9,449 bases of DNA, taken from assembly GCA_902496265.1 (NCBI GenBank), contig CABVAD010000030.1, forward strand, positions 1 through 9,449, given 5' to 3'. Under the pieces are notes generated by a model. That model was not told the DNA's origin. It saw nothing but the letters and a program-made list of their open reading frames with translations, and did no database searches. Position numbers and translations under genes: made by a program. Of the stretch, positions 1 through 6,928 are shown one piece after another (within the stretch, counting starts at the first letter, position 1; each line of letters begins with the position of its first letter). This stretch comes from an uncultured Oscillospiraceae bacterium. Lineage in GTDB: Bacteria; Bacillota; Clostridia; Oscillospirales; Acutalibacteraceae.

Positions 1-12
1 TTAATAATACAC

Positions 13-41
13 TTGACAAATACCCCTATGGGGTATATAAT
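13..41 (+). promoter_or_regulatory. Sigma-A promoter of the copper operon
   Basis: Consensus -35 TTGACA at 13-18 and consensus -10 TATAAT at 36-41 are separated by exactly 17 bp, the optimal spacing. Transcription should start near position 48-50, giving a leader of about 20 nt before the copA start codon. So strong a promoter only makes sense under tight repression, and the palindrome filling its spacer supplies that. Confidence 0.93.
20..36 (+). promoter_or_regulatory. CsoR-type operator palindrome
   Basis: ATACCCCTATGGGGTAT is a perfect inverted repeat (7 bp arms, TAT centre). It occupies the whole spacer between the -35 and -10 boxes and overlaps the first base of the -10. A TACCC...GGGTA palindrome is the known operator type of CsoR/RcnR-family repressors (the B. 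subtilis copZA operator is very similar), and a csoR gene lies in the same operon. Bound CsoR would block RNA polymerase; Cu(I)-loaded CsoR would release. The 17 bp spacer argues against a MerR/CueR activator, which needs 19-20 bp. The operator identity is inferred from resemblance and context. Confidence 0.88.
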
Positions 42-55
42 TCAATCAGATTCTT

Positions 56-62
56 AAAGGAG
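56..62 (+). promoter_or_regulatory. Ribosome binding site of copA
   Basis: AAAGGAG lies 7 nt before the ATG at 70. This is a strong Shine-Dalgarno at good spacing and fixes the copA start. Confidence 0.9.
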
Positions 63-69
63 CAATGCA

Positions 70-2283
70 ATGAAACAAGAGCAATATAATATAAGCGGTA
101 TGTCCTGTGCTGCGTGTTCAAGCTCGGTGCAGAGGGTGGTTTCACGGCTTGACGGCGTAGAAAGCTGTGAAGTAAACCTGATAACAGGCAAAATGACCGT
201 TAACTTTGACGAGAGCAAGACAGGCGAACCTGATTTTATAAGGGTTGTTGAAAAGGCGGGCTTCGGTATTTCGCCCGATAAACCGCAGGAAGAAAAGCAA
301 GAAAAAAAGGAAAAAAGCGGGCTTGCGCCGCTTATAATCTCAGCGGTTCTGTCGGCGGTACTTCTTTATATTTCAATGGGACAAATGCTGACAGAGCATC
401 TCCCTGTTCCCTTTTTTATGAATATGCACTCTTCGCCGTGGGGCTTTGCCCTTACCCAGCTTTTACTTTGTATTCCCGTGATGTTTCTGGGCAAAAAATT
501 CTTCACCTCGGGAATACCCCTCTTATTAAGGGGTCACCCGAATATGGATTCTCTGGTAGCCGTCGGCGCAGGTGCTTCATTTATATACAGCGTTGTAATG
601 ACATATATGATTCCCTATGATGCCCACGCGGTGCATAACCTTTATTACGAAAGCGTGGCGGTGGTAATAACCCTTGTGGCGTTAGGCAAGCATATGGAGA
701 GGCGGAGTATGAAAAAAACCGCCTCGGCAGTCAAAAAGCTTATGGAGCTGTCGCCCGATACGGCGAGCGTTTTGCGTGACGGAAAGGAATACACCGTACC
801 GACCGCCGAGGTAGGCGTGGGTGAAACGCTCCTTATAAAGGCGGGAGCAAAAATCCCGCTTGACGGCGTTGTGACAAAGGGAGACTCCTCCGCGGACGAA
901 GCTATGCTCACAGGCGAAAGTCTGCCCGTACCGAAAACGGTCGGGAGCGAGGTTATAGGCGGGAGTATTAATTTAAACGGCGTAATTTACGTTAAGGTAA
1001 CCCGCGTCGGCGGCGACACCGCGCTTTCTAAAATAATAAAATTTGTTGAGGACGCGCAGAGCAAAAAAGCGCCCATATCCAAAACCGCCGATAAGGTCGC
1101 GGGCGTGTTTGTACCGGCGGTTATTGCGATTGCCGTTATTTCCGCCGCCGCTTGGCTTATCGCGGGAAAGGATATTTCCTTTGCGCTTAAGGTATTTACA
1201 AGCGTGCTTGTAATCGCCTGTCCCTGTGCGTTGGGGCTTGCAACCCCTACAGCCGTTATGGTGGGAACGGGACTGGGAGCTACGAACGGAATTTTAATCC
1301 GCAACGGCGAAATTCTTGAAATCACCCACAAGGTAAGGGCGGTAATCTTTGATAAAACAGGCACCGTCACAGTCGGAAAGCCGACCGTTACAGATGTTGT
1401 CTCCGATAATAAAAAGCTTTTGCTTGAAACCGCCGCGGCGGTAGAAGCGCTTTCCAACCACCCGCTTGCAAAGGCTGTAACAGAATACGCGGCAGAAAAC
1501 GGATTCAATACCGCTCTCAGACCCGAAAGCGCCCAAAATATTTCGGGCAAGGGTATAAAAGCCCTGCTTGAAGGCAGGGAAATCCTGCTCGGCAGTGCCG
1601 TATTTCTTCACGAAAACGGAGCAGATACCTCGGAATACGACAGCAAGACAAAAAAGCTTTCCTCAGAGGGTAAATCGCTTATTTTTACGGCTATTGATAA
1701 AAAAACGGCGGGTATAATCGCCGTGGCGGATAAGCTAAAAGAAACCTCGTCCGAGGCGTTCGACAGACTCCGAAAATTAGGGGTTAAAACCGTTATTCTT
1801 TCGGGTGACAACAAGGCGTGTGCCGAATATATAGGTAAAAGCTTAGGGGCAGACGAAATTTATTCCGAGGTACTGCCTGAGCAAAAGGCGCTTATTGTCA
1901 GTCAAATACGCGAAAAATACGGCACGGTTATGATGGCGGGCGACGGCATTAACGACGCTCCCGCACTCGCAGAAGCCGATATCGGCTGTGCGGTGGCAAG
2001 CGGAAGCGACATTGCTATCGAGTCGGCGGATATTGTTCTTATGAAAAGCGACCCGAACGACATTCCGCGCGCGATACGTTTAAGCCGTCTCACGCTTAAT
2101 AATATAAAGGAAAATCTGTTTTGGGCGTTTTGCTACAACACGGTCTGCATACCCGTTGCGGCGGGGCTGTTATACGCCTTCGGCGGGCCGCTTTTAAGCC
2201 CGATGTTGGCGGGGCTTGCAATGTCGCTAAGCTCGGTATTCGTCGTGGGCAACGCACTTAGACTGAGAGGTAAAAGACTATGA
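70..2283 (+). CDS. copA: Cu(I)-exporting P1B-type ATPase CopA
   Basis: This is a membrane pump that exports cytosolic Cu(I) with ATP. The 737 residues are typical for a Gram-positive CopA with one metal-binding domain. An N-terminal heavy-metal-associated domain (about 4-68) has the GMSCAAC site (Cys13, Cys16), followed by a Lys/Glu-rich linker (70-83). Membrane segments are seen near 86-104, 124-142, 161-180, 192-207, 344-365, 373-396, 683-702 and 708-728. The actuator has TGES at 281-284, the transport site is Cys384-Pro-Cys386, the phosphorylated Asp428 sits in DKTGT, the nucleotide domain has the His464-Pro motif, and the hinge is GDGIND at 624-629. Tyr689-Asn690 and Met718-x-x-Ser-Ser complete the Cu(I)-specific set, so Cu(I) (or Ag(I)) is favoured over Zn/Cd. 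It is the first gene of the copper operon, under a CsoR-type operator, and its stop overlaps the csoR start. No defects are seen. Confidence 0.97.
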   Translation: MKQEQYNISGMSCAACSSSVQRVVSRLDGVESCEVNLITGKMTVNFDESKTGEPDFIRVVEKAGFGISPDKPQEEKQEKKEKSGLAPLIISAVLSAVLLYISMGQMLTEHLPVPFFMNMHSSPWGFALTQLLLCIPVMFLGKKFFTSGIPLLLRGHPNMDSLVAVGAGASFIYSVVMTYMIPYDAHAVHNLYYESVAVVITLVALGKHMERRSMKKTASAVKKLMELSPDTASVLRDGKEYTVPTAEVGVGETLLIKAGAKIPLDGVVTKGDSSADEAMLTGESLPVPKTVGSEVIGGSINLNGVIYVKVTRVGGDTALSKIIKFVEDAQSKKAPISKTADKVAGVFVPAVIAIAVISAAAWLIAGKDISFALKVFTSVLVIACPCALGLATPTAVMVGTGLGATNGILIRNGEILEITHKVRAVIFDKTGTVTVGKPTVTDVVSDNKKLLLETAAAVEALSNHPLAKAVTEYAAENGFNTALRPESAQNISGKGIKALLEGREILLGSAVFLHENGADTSEYDSKTKKLSSEGKSLIFTAIDKKTAGIIAVADKLKETSSEAFDRLRKLGVKTVILSGDNKACAEYIGKSLGADEIYSEVLPEQKALIVSQIREKYGTVMMAGDGINDAPALAEADIGCAVASGSDIAIESADIVLMKSDPNDIPRAIRLSRLTLNNIKENLFWAFCYNTVCIPVAAGLLYAFGGPLLSPMLAGLAMSLSSVFVVGNALRLRGKRL

Positions 2284-2579
2284 ATGAATGTAAATGCGGG
2301 GAAAAACGAAAGCACCGCGAAGAAAAGGAGTACCGCTCCCTAATAAACCGCCTTAACCGCATTGAGGGGCAAATACGGGGTATTAAAGGTATGCTTGAAA
2401 ACGACGCCTATTGCACCGATATTTTAATCCAGGTCTCGGCTGTATCGGCGGCGCTCAACTCCTTTAACAAGGAGCTCCTTTCGTGCCACTTGCACACCTG
2501 TGTGGCTGAAAATATAAGGCAGGGCGACGATTCGGTTATCGACGAGCTGGTTGTCACCTTACAAAAATTGATGAAATGA
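2280..2579 (+). CDS. csoR: Copper-sensing transcriptional repressor CsoR
   Basis: CsoR/RcnR (DUF156) family, 99 residues, all helical, acting as a tetramer on DNA. The conserved core NRLNRIEGQIRGIKGML spans 23-39. The Cu(I) ligands are Cys45, His70 and Cys74. Their spacing (25 and 4) matches Cys36/His61/Cys65 of the M. tuberculosis protein, which supports copper sensing rather than the nickel (RcnR) or formaldehyde (FrmR) branches. Tyr44 precedes the first Cys, as in the reference. The ATG overlaps the copA stop (ATGA), so translation is probably coupled. Because the gene lies behind the operator it controls, it should be autoregulated. The N-terminus adds a Cys4-Lys-Cys6 and a basic, His-containing stretch before the core, which could be a minor extra metal site. 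This last point is inference. Confidence 0.95.
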   Translation: MNECKCGEKRKHREEKEYRSLINRLNRIEGQIRGIKGMLENDAYCTDILIQVSAVSAALNSFNKELLSCHLHTCVAENIRQGDDSVIDELVVTLQKLMK

Positions 2580-2589
2580 GGAACTGAAA

Positions 2590-2784
2590 ATGGAAAAAAT
2601 TATCTCTGTACCAGATATGCACTGTGACGCCTGCGTAAAACGCATTACAAACGCGCTTGACGCGGCGGGGCTGAAATTTACGGTATCGCTCGAAAACAAA
2701 ACCGTTACTATAGACGGCTGTGAGCATTGCCTTAAAACCGCCCTGTCGGAGCTTTCCGATTTAGGCTTTACACCGACGGTATAA
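2590..2784 (+). CDS. copZ: CopZ-like copper chaperone (HMA domain)
   Basis: A 64-residue single heavy-metal-associated domain, predicted to carry Cu(I) in the cytosol and pass it to CopA or CsoR. The metal loop is Met10-His-Cys12-Asp-Ala-Cys15, and the expected beta-alpha-beta-beta-alpha-beta pattern is visible (strands near 2-8, 28-34, 37-42 and 59-64; helices near 13-25 and 47-57). The start is supported by GAGG at 2578-2581, 8 nt upstream, which overlaps the csoR stop codon. It is slightly shorter than B. subtilis CopZ (about 69 residues). A second Cys44-x-x-Cys47 pair sits before helix 2, which is not a usual CopZ feature. It is the last gene of the operon; a hairpin terminator follows 27 bp later. 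The symbol rests on fold and context. Confidence 0.85.
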   Translation: MEKIISVPDMHCDACVKRITNALDAAGLKFTVSLENKTVTIDGCEHCLKTALSELSDLGFTPTV

Positions 2785-2811
2785 CGGTAATTAAACATTC
2801 ACCAAAAATAA

Positions 2812-2848
2812 ACCGCCTCACCTTTAAATAAAGTGAGACGGTCTTTTT
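2812..2848. terminator. Bidirectional rho-independent terminator
   Basis: The arms ACCGCCTCAC (2812-2821) and GTGAGACGGT (2833-2842) pair with a single internal mismatch around an A/T-rich loop. On the + strand the stem is followed by CTTTTT (2843-2848), ending the copper operon. On the - strand it is followed by TTTATTTTT (read from 2812 to 2804), ending the convergent metA transcript, whose stop codon is only 11 bp away. One element serves both operons. Confidence 0.88.
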
Positions 2849-2853
2849 ATACC

Positions 2854-3771
2854 CTATTTAATCTCATTTATATCATACGGAGTAGTTTGATATACAAAAT
2901 AATTAAGCCAGTTTGAATAAAGCAGATTTGCGTGAGAGCGCCAGGTCACAAGCGGCGGCTTTTCGGGATTGTCGTCGGGGAAATAGTTTTTAGGGATTTC
3001 TATCGGCTTGCCCTCGCTTTTGTCGCGGAAATACTCAGCGGCAAGCGTGCCCGCGTCATATTCCGAATGACCCGTTATGAAAATCTGTCTTCCCTTTTCG
3101 GTCATTGCGGCGTAGACGCCCGTTTCCTCGGAGGAGGCTAAAATCCTAAGCTCGGACACAGCCTTAATATCCTCTGTTTTAACGGTGGTGTGGCGGGACT
3201 GCGGCACCATAAAGGTATCGTCAAAGCCGCGGAGCAGTATAGACCGCTTATAGTCAGCCGTAGTCGGGAAAACCCCGAACAGCTTTTTGGGAAGCGTGTA
3301 TTTTTTTATCCCGAAATGGTAGTAAAGCCCCGCCTGCGCGCCCCAGCAGATGTGAAAGGTGCTGTGGACGTGGGTCTTGCTCCACTCCATTATCTCGCAA
3401 AGCTCCTCCCAGTACTCGACCTCCTCAAACTCGAACAGCTCCACAGGCGCGCCCGTTATTATCATACCGTCAAAGGTGCGGCTTTTAACGTCTTCAAAGG
3501 TCTTGTAAAAGGTAAAAAGATGCTCCGCCGAGGTGTTTTTGGACTTATGGCTCTTGGTGTGAATAAGCTCCAAATCGACCTGCAGCGGCGAGTTGCCGAG
3601 AAGTCTTGATAACTGCGTCTCGGTCTCGATTTTTTTAGGCATAAGATTAAGGAGCAGTATTTTAAGCGGACGAATATCCTGGGTTATAGCCCTTGTTTCG
3701 GTCATAACGAAGATATTTTCATCATTAAGGGTTTTTACCGCGGGTAAATCGTTAGGTATTTTAATAGGCAT
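2854..3771 (-). CDS. metA: Homoserine O-acetyltransferase (MetA family)
   Basis: This cytosolic enzyme activates homoserine by acylation, the first committed step toward methionine. The 305 residues match the MetA/HTS family length and numbering closely. The catalytic Cys142 is in HICWGAQAG, with His235 and Glu237 in GHSEYD. Position 111 is Glu (GAPVELFEFE). In B. cereus MetA, Glu111 gives acetyl-CoA specificity, while the succinyl-CoA enzyme of E. coli has Gly there, so the predicted product is O-acetylhomoserine despite the common 'succinyltransferase' label of this family. The ATG lies 5 bp after the metY stop and has only a weak Shine-Dalgarno, which suggests translational coupling. It is the last gene of the minus-strand operon, and the enzyme upstream (MetY) uses its product. 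Confidence 0.95.
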   Translation of the reverse strand: MPIKIPNDLPAVKTLNDENIFVMTETRAITQDIRPLKILLLNLMPKKIETETQLSRLLGNSPLQVDLELIHTKSHKSKNTSAEHLFTFYKTFEDVKSRTFDGMIITGAPVELFEFEEVEYWEELCEIMEWSKTHVHSTFHICWGAQAGLYYHFGIKKYTLPKKLFGVFPTTADYKRSILLRGFDDTFMVPQSRHTTVKTEDIKAVSELRILASSEETGVYAAMTEKGRQIFITGHSEYDAGTLAAEYFRDKSEGKPIEIPKNYFPDDNPEKPPLVTWRSHANLLYSNWLNYFVYQTTPYDINEIK

Positions 3772-3776
3772 AATCT

Positions 3777-5066
3777 TTATTTACCGATGCAGTCAAGCGC
3801 CTGCTTTATATCGGCGATTAAATCTTCGGCGCTTTCAAGTCCGCAGGAAAGCCTTACAAGGTCGGACGGAACGCCCGCCGCGGTCAGTTCTTCCTCGGTC
3901 ATCTGGCGGTGGGTGGAGCTTGCGGGGTGCAGACAGCAGGTGCGCGCGTCGGCAACGTGGGTCTCGATTGCGGCAATTTTGAGATTTTTCATAAAGGTCT
4001 CCGCCGCTTTTCTGCCGCCCTTTAAGCCGAAGCTTACAACGCCCGTGGTGCCGTTCGGCATATATTTTTTCGCACTTTCATAGTATTTATCGCCCTCAAG
4101 ACCCGGATAAACGACATATGCAATCCTGTCGTCGGCTTCGAGAGCCTTTGCGACCGCAAGCGCGTTTTCGCAGTGCCGCGCCATTCTGACGTGCAGGCTT
4201 TCAAGCCCTAAGTTTAAAATAAATGCGCTCTGGGGCGACTGAACCGAGCCGAAATCCCGCATAAGCTGAACGGTGGCTTTAGTAATGTAAGCGCCCTCTA
4301 TTCCGAAACGCTCGGTATATGTAACGCCGTGATAGCTGTCGTCCGGCGTGCAGAGCCCCGGGTATTTTTCGGGATACTTCGTCCAGTCGAATTTGCCCGA
4401 ATCGACAATACAGCCGCCGACCGCCGCGCCGTGACCGTCCATATACTTTGTGGTGGAGTGGGTCACAATGTCCGCTCCCCACTCAAAGGGACGGCAGTTT
4501 ACAGGAGTCGCAAAGGTATTATCCACAATAAGCGGAACGCCGTGGGCGTGGGCCGCAGACGCAAACTTCTCGAAATCAAGGACCGTAAGCGCGGGGTTTG
4601 CGATAGTCTCGCCGAAAACCGCCTTGGTGTTGGGTCTGAAAGCGGCATCAAGCTCCTCTTTGGTGCAGTCGGGCGAAACAAAGGTAAAATCAATGCCCAT
4701 TCGTTTCATTGTGACCGCAAAGAGGTTATATGTACCCCCGTAAATGGTGGAAGACGAAACTATATGGTCGCCGCAGGATGCAATATTGAATATCGCGTAA
4801 AAGGACGCCGCCTGACCCGACGAGGTAAGCATAGCGGCAGTACCGCCCTCTAACTCGCAGATTTTAGCCGCCACGGTGTCGCAGGTGGGATTTTGCAGGC
4901 GGGAGTAAAAATATCCGCTCGCCTCCAAATCAAAAAGCTTGCCCATATCCTCGCTTGTGGCGTATTTAAAGGTGGTGCTCTGGATTATCGGTATCTGTCT
5001 CGGCTCACCGTTTCCGGGCGTATAGCCGCCCTGAACGCAAACGGTGTCCCTGTTCCAATTATTCAT
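3777..5066 (-). CDS. metY: O-acetylhomoserine sulfhydrylase (MetY)
   Basis: A PLP enzyme of the Cys/Met metabolism family. It joins O-acetylhomoserine and sulfide to give homocysteine and acetate (direct sulfhydrylation). The 429 residues fit MetY-type enzymes, which are about 40 residues longer than cystathionine gamma-synthase or MetZ. Visible motifs are YSRLQNPT (54-61), SSGQAA (82-87), the PLP pyridine-binding Asp182 in VDNTFATP, and the Schiff-base Lys207 in HSTTKYMDGHG, with Arg403 of VRLSCGLE as the likely carboxylate anchor (position approximate). The start is supported by GGAGTGAT (plus-strand 5073-5080). It begins 21 bp after aspS and ends 5 bp before metA, so the two form a substrate-product pair. 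A role in recycling methanethiol or other thiols is possible, but the adjacent metA favours biosynthesis. Confidence 0.93.
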   Translation of the reverse strand: MNNWNRDTVCVQGGYTPGNGEPRQIPIIQSTTFKYATSEDMGKLFDLEASGYFYSRLQNPTCDTVAAKICELEGGTAAMLTSSGQAASFYAIFNIASCGDHIVSSSTIYGGTYNLFAVTMKRMGIDFTFVSPDCTKEELDAAFRPNTKAVFGETIANPALTVLDFEKFASAAHAHGVPLIVDNTFATPVNCRPFEWGADIVTHSTTKYMDGHGAAVGGCIVDSGKFDWTKYPEKYPGLCTPDDSYHGVTYTERFGIEGAYITKATVQLMRDFGSVQSPQSAFILNLGLESLHVRMARHCENALAVAKALEADDRIAYVVYPGLEGDKYYESAKKYMPNGTTGVVSFGLKGGRKAAETFMKNLKIAAIETHVADARTCCLHPASSTHRQMTEEELTAAGVPSDLVRLSCGLESAEDLIADIKQALDCIGK

Positions 5067-5087
5067 ATGTGAATCACTCCGTAAATA

Positions 5088-6875
5088 TTATTTGTCTTCC
5101 TTTTCGGTTACGGCGATAGCAAGCTCGCAAAGCTGTTTTTCGTCAACCGCGGACGGCGCGCCCGACATAAGCTCCGAGGAATTGGAGACCTTAGGGAAGG
5201 CGACCACATCGCGCAGATTATCACAGCCGCACATAAGCATTGTAAGGCGGTCAAGCCCTATGCCCATTCCGCCGTGGGGCGGTGCGCCGTACTTAAAGGC
5301 GTCGGTTAAGAAGCCGAATTTCTGATATGCCTCCTCGTCCGAAAGCCCAAGCGCTTTAAACATATGCTTTTGAAGCTCGGGGTCGGTGATACGGATAGAG
5401 CCTGACGACAGCTCGATACCGTTAAGCACCAAATCGTACGCGTCGGCAAAAACCTTTTCGGGCGCGTTGTCGAGGTACTGTATACACTCATCAAGCGGCT
5501 TCGTAAAGGGGTGGTGCATTGCGTCCCAGTTGTCCGTTTCCTCGTTGTACTCAAAGAAGGGAAACTCGGTTATCCAAAGGAAGTTGAACTGTTCGGGGAT
5601 AATGTCAAGCCGCTTTGCAACGGTGAGGCGTAAAGCGCCCAGAACCGAAAGCACAGTCTTTTTGCGGTCGGCTACAATAAGCACAACGTCACCCTTCTCT
5701 GCTCCCGCACGCTCATAAATCGCCTTTAATTCGTCCTCGGTCATAAACTTTGCAAAGGAGCAGGATGGAGTATCGTCCACCCAGCGGATAAAGGCAAGCC
5801 CCTTAGCGCCTATGCCCTTAGCCTCCTCGGTGAGCTTGTCGATTTCCTTTCTGGTGTAAACCCCTGCGGCGTTTTTGGCGGTAATCGCCCTTACCGTTCC
5901 GCCGTTTTTAACCGTATCGGCAAAGACTCCGAAGCCGCAGTTTTCCACAATATCCGACAAATCCTTTATCCTCATATCAAAACGGGTGTCGGGCTTATCA
6001 GAACCGTAATTCTCCATAGCCTCGGTATAGGTTAGGCGGGTAAGCGGCGTGGGAATATTGACATTAAGCACCTCCTTAAACAGGCGCTTAACATACCCCT
6101 CGGCAACCGCGAAAACATCCTCCTTTTCGACAAAGGACATCTCAAGGTCAATCTGGGTAAATTCGGGCTGACGGTCGGCTCTCAGATCCTCGTCTCGGTA
6201 ACAGCGGGCAATCTGCATATAGCGGTCAAAGCCCGACAGCATAAGCAGCTGCTTATAAAGCTGGGGCGACTGCGGCAGGGCAAAAAAGCTGCCCTTGTGA
6301 ACGCGGGATGGCACAAGATAATCCCGCGCGCCCTCGGGTGTGGATTTTATAAGGGTGGGGGTTTCAATCTCGATAAACCCATTTTCGTCAAAATAGTCGC
6401 GGGTGACCTTTGCTATCTTGTGGCGCATTAAAATATTGCGCTGAAGCGGGGCGCGGCGCAGATCAAGATAGCGGTATTTAAGCCGTAATTCCTCCTTAGC
6501 GGCGGAATCTGGCAGAATTTCAAAGGGCGGGGTTTCCGACTCGCCCAAAATCTTAAGCTCATAAACCTCAATTTCAATTTCGCCCGTCGGAATTTCGGTA
6601 TTGACAGAGGAACGCATACGCACCTTGCCCCTTGCCATAACTACAAACTCACTGCGAAGCATACCCGCCTTTTCAAAAACGGCGGGGTCGGTCGTATCGT
6701 CAAAGGCAAGCTGAATAATTCCGCTGCGGTCGCGAAGGTCAACAAAAATAAGACCGCCCAAATCGCGCTGACGCTGTACCCAGCCCGCGACAATTACCTC
6801 CTCGCCGATTTTCTCCTTAGTAAGCTCACCGCAATAGTCGGTGCGCTTCATTCCGTTCATTCTGTCAAGCTTCAA
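5088..6875 (-). CDS. aspS: Aspartyl-tRNA synthetase, bacterial type
   Basis: Class II synthetase charging tRNA-Asp, 595 residues, normal for the bacterial form. In order: an N-terminal OB-fold anticodon-binding domain (about 10-115, with GWVQRQRDLGGLIFVDLRDR at 31-50), the catalytic core with flipping-loop TPEGARDYLVPSR (179-191), motif 2 RCYRDEDLRADRQPEF (224-239), the bacterial GAD insertion (about 296-425), and motif 3 GIGLDRLTML (538-547). The chosen start is TTG at 6875, because AGAGGTG lies about 9 nt upstream; the later in-frame ATGs (residues 6 and 9) lack a site at proper distance. Residue 39 is Leu, where enzymes that also misacylate tRNA-Asn often have His, a hint of a tRNA-Asp-specific enzyme. 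It follows hisS by 53 bp, a pairing common in Firmicutes. Confidence 0.97.
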   Translation of the reverse strand: MKLDRMNGMKRTDYCGELTKEKIGEEVIVAGWVQRQRDLGGLIFVDLRDRSGIIQLAFDDTTDPAVFEKAGMLRSEFVVMARGKVRMRSSVNTEIPTGEIEIEVYELKILGESETPPFEILPDSAAKEELRLKYRYLDLRRAPLQRNILMRHKIAKVTRDYFDENGFIEIETPTLIKSTPEGARDYLVPSRVHKGSFFALPQSPQLYKQLLMLSGFDRYMQIARCYRDEDLRADRQPEFTQIDLEMSFVEKEDVFAVAEGYVKRLFKEVLNVNIPTPLTRLTYTEAMENYGSDKPDTRFDMRIKDLSDIVENCGFGVFADTVKNGGTVRAITAKNAAGVYTRKEIDKLTEEAKGIGAKGLAFIRWVDDTPSCSFAKFMTEDELKAIYERAGAEKGDVVLIVADRKKTVLSVLGALRLTVAKRLDIIPEQFNFLWITEFPFFEYNEETDNWDAMHHPFTKPLDECIQYLDNAPEKVFADAYDLVLNGIELSSGSIRITDPELQKHMFKALGLSDEEAYQKFGFLTDAFKYGAPPHGGMGIGLDRLTMLMCGCDNLRDVVAFPKVSNSSELMSGAPSAVDEKQLCELAIAVTEKEDK

Positions 6876-6881
6876 AATAGA

Positions 6882-6890
6882 ACACCTCTT
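6882..6890 (-). promoter_or_regulatory. Ribosome binding site deciding the TTG start of aspS
   Basis: Read on the minus strand this is AAGAGGTGT, with GAGG 9 nt before TTG at 6875. The next in-frame ATG (6860) would be about 24 nt away, too far for this site, so TTG is the preferred start. Confidence 0.7.
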
Positions 6891-6904
6891 AAAAAATTCA
6901 AACA

Positions 6905-6922
6905 GGCGGCCGTAAGACCGCC
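6905..6922 (-). other. Strong intergenic RNA hairpin between hisS and aspS
   Basis: On the minus strand GGCGGTC, loop TTAC and GGCCGCC form a 7-bp stem (six Watson-Crick pairs and one G-U). It starts 6 nt after the hisS stop. A six-T run (6896-6891) follows, but only after 8 mixed bases, so it is a poor intrinsic terminator at best. It could lower read-through, protect the hisS mRNA end, or mark a processing site. It lies just upstream of the aspS ribosome binding site without covering it. Confidence 0.5.
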
Positions 6923-6928
6923 GAAGTA

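Noticed and set aside
13..41. MerR/CueR-type activation of the copper promoter
   Set aside because: CueR promoters have 19-20 bp spacers and no merR-like gene is present; here the spacer is 17 bp and csoR is in the operon.
987..1611. Open frames on the - strand opposite copA
   Set aside because: They are antisense to conserved copA motifs and their translations resemble no protein family.
3190..4853. Open frames on the + strand opposite metA and metY
   Set aside because: Basic, domainless translations antisense to two intact enzymes; no promoter or ribosome binding site was noted.
5067..5087. A SAM riboswitch or T-box in front of metY
   Set aside because: The gap to aspS is only 21 bp and holds little more than the ribosome binding site.
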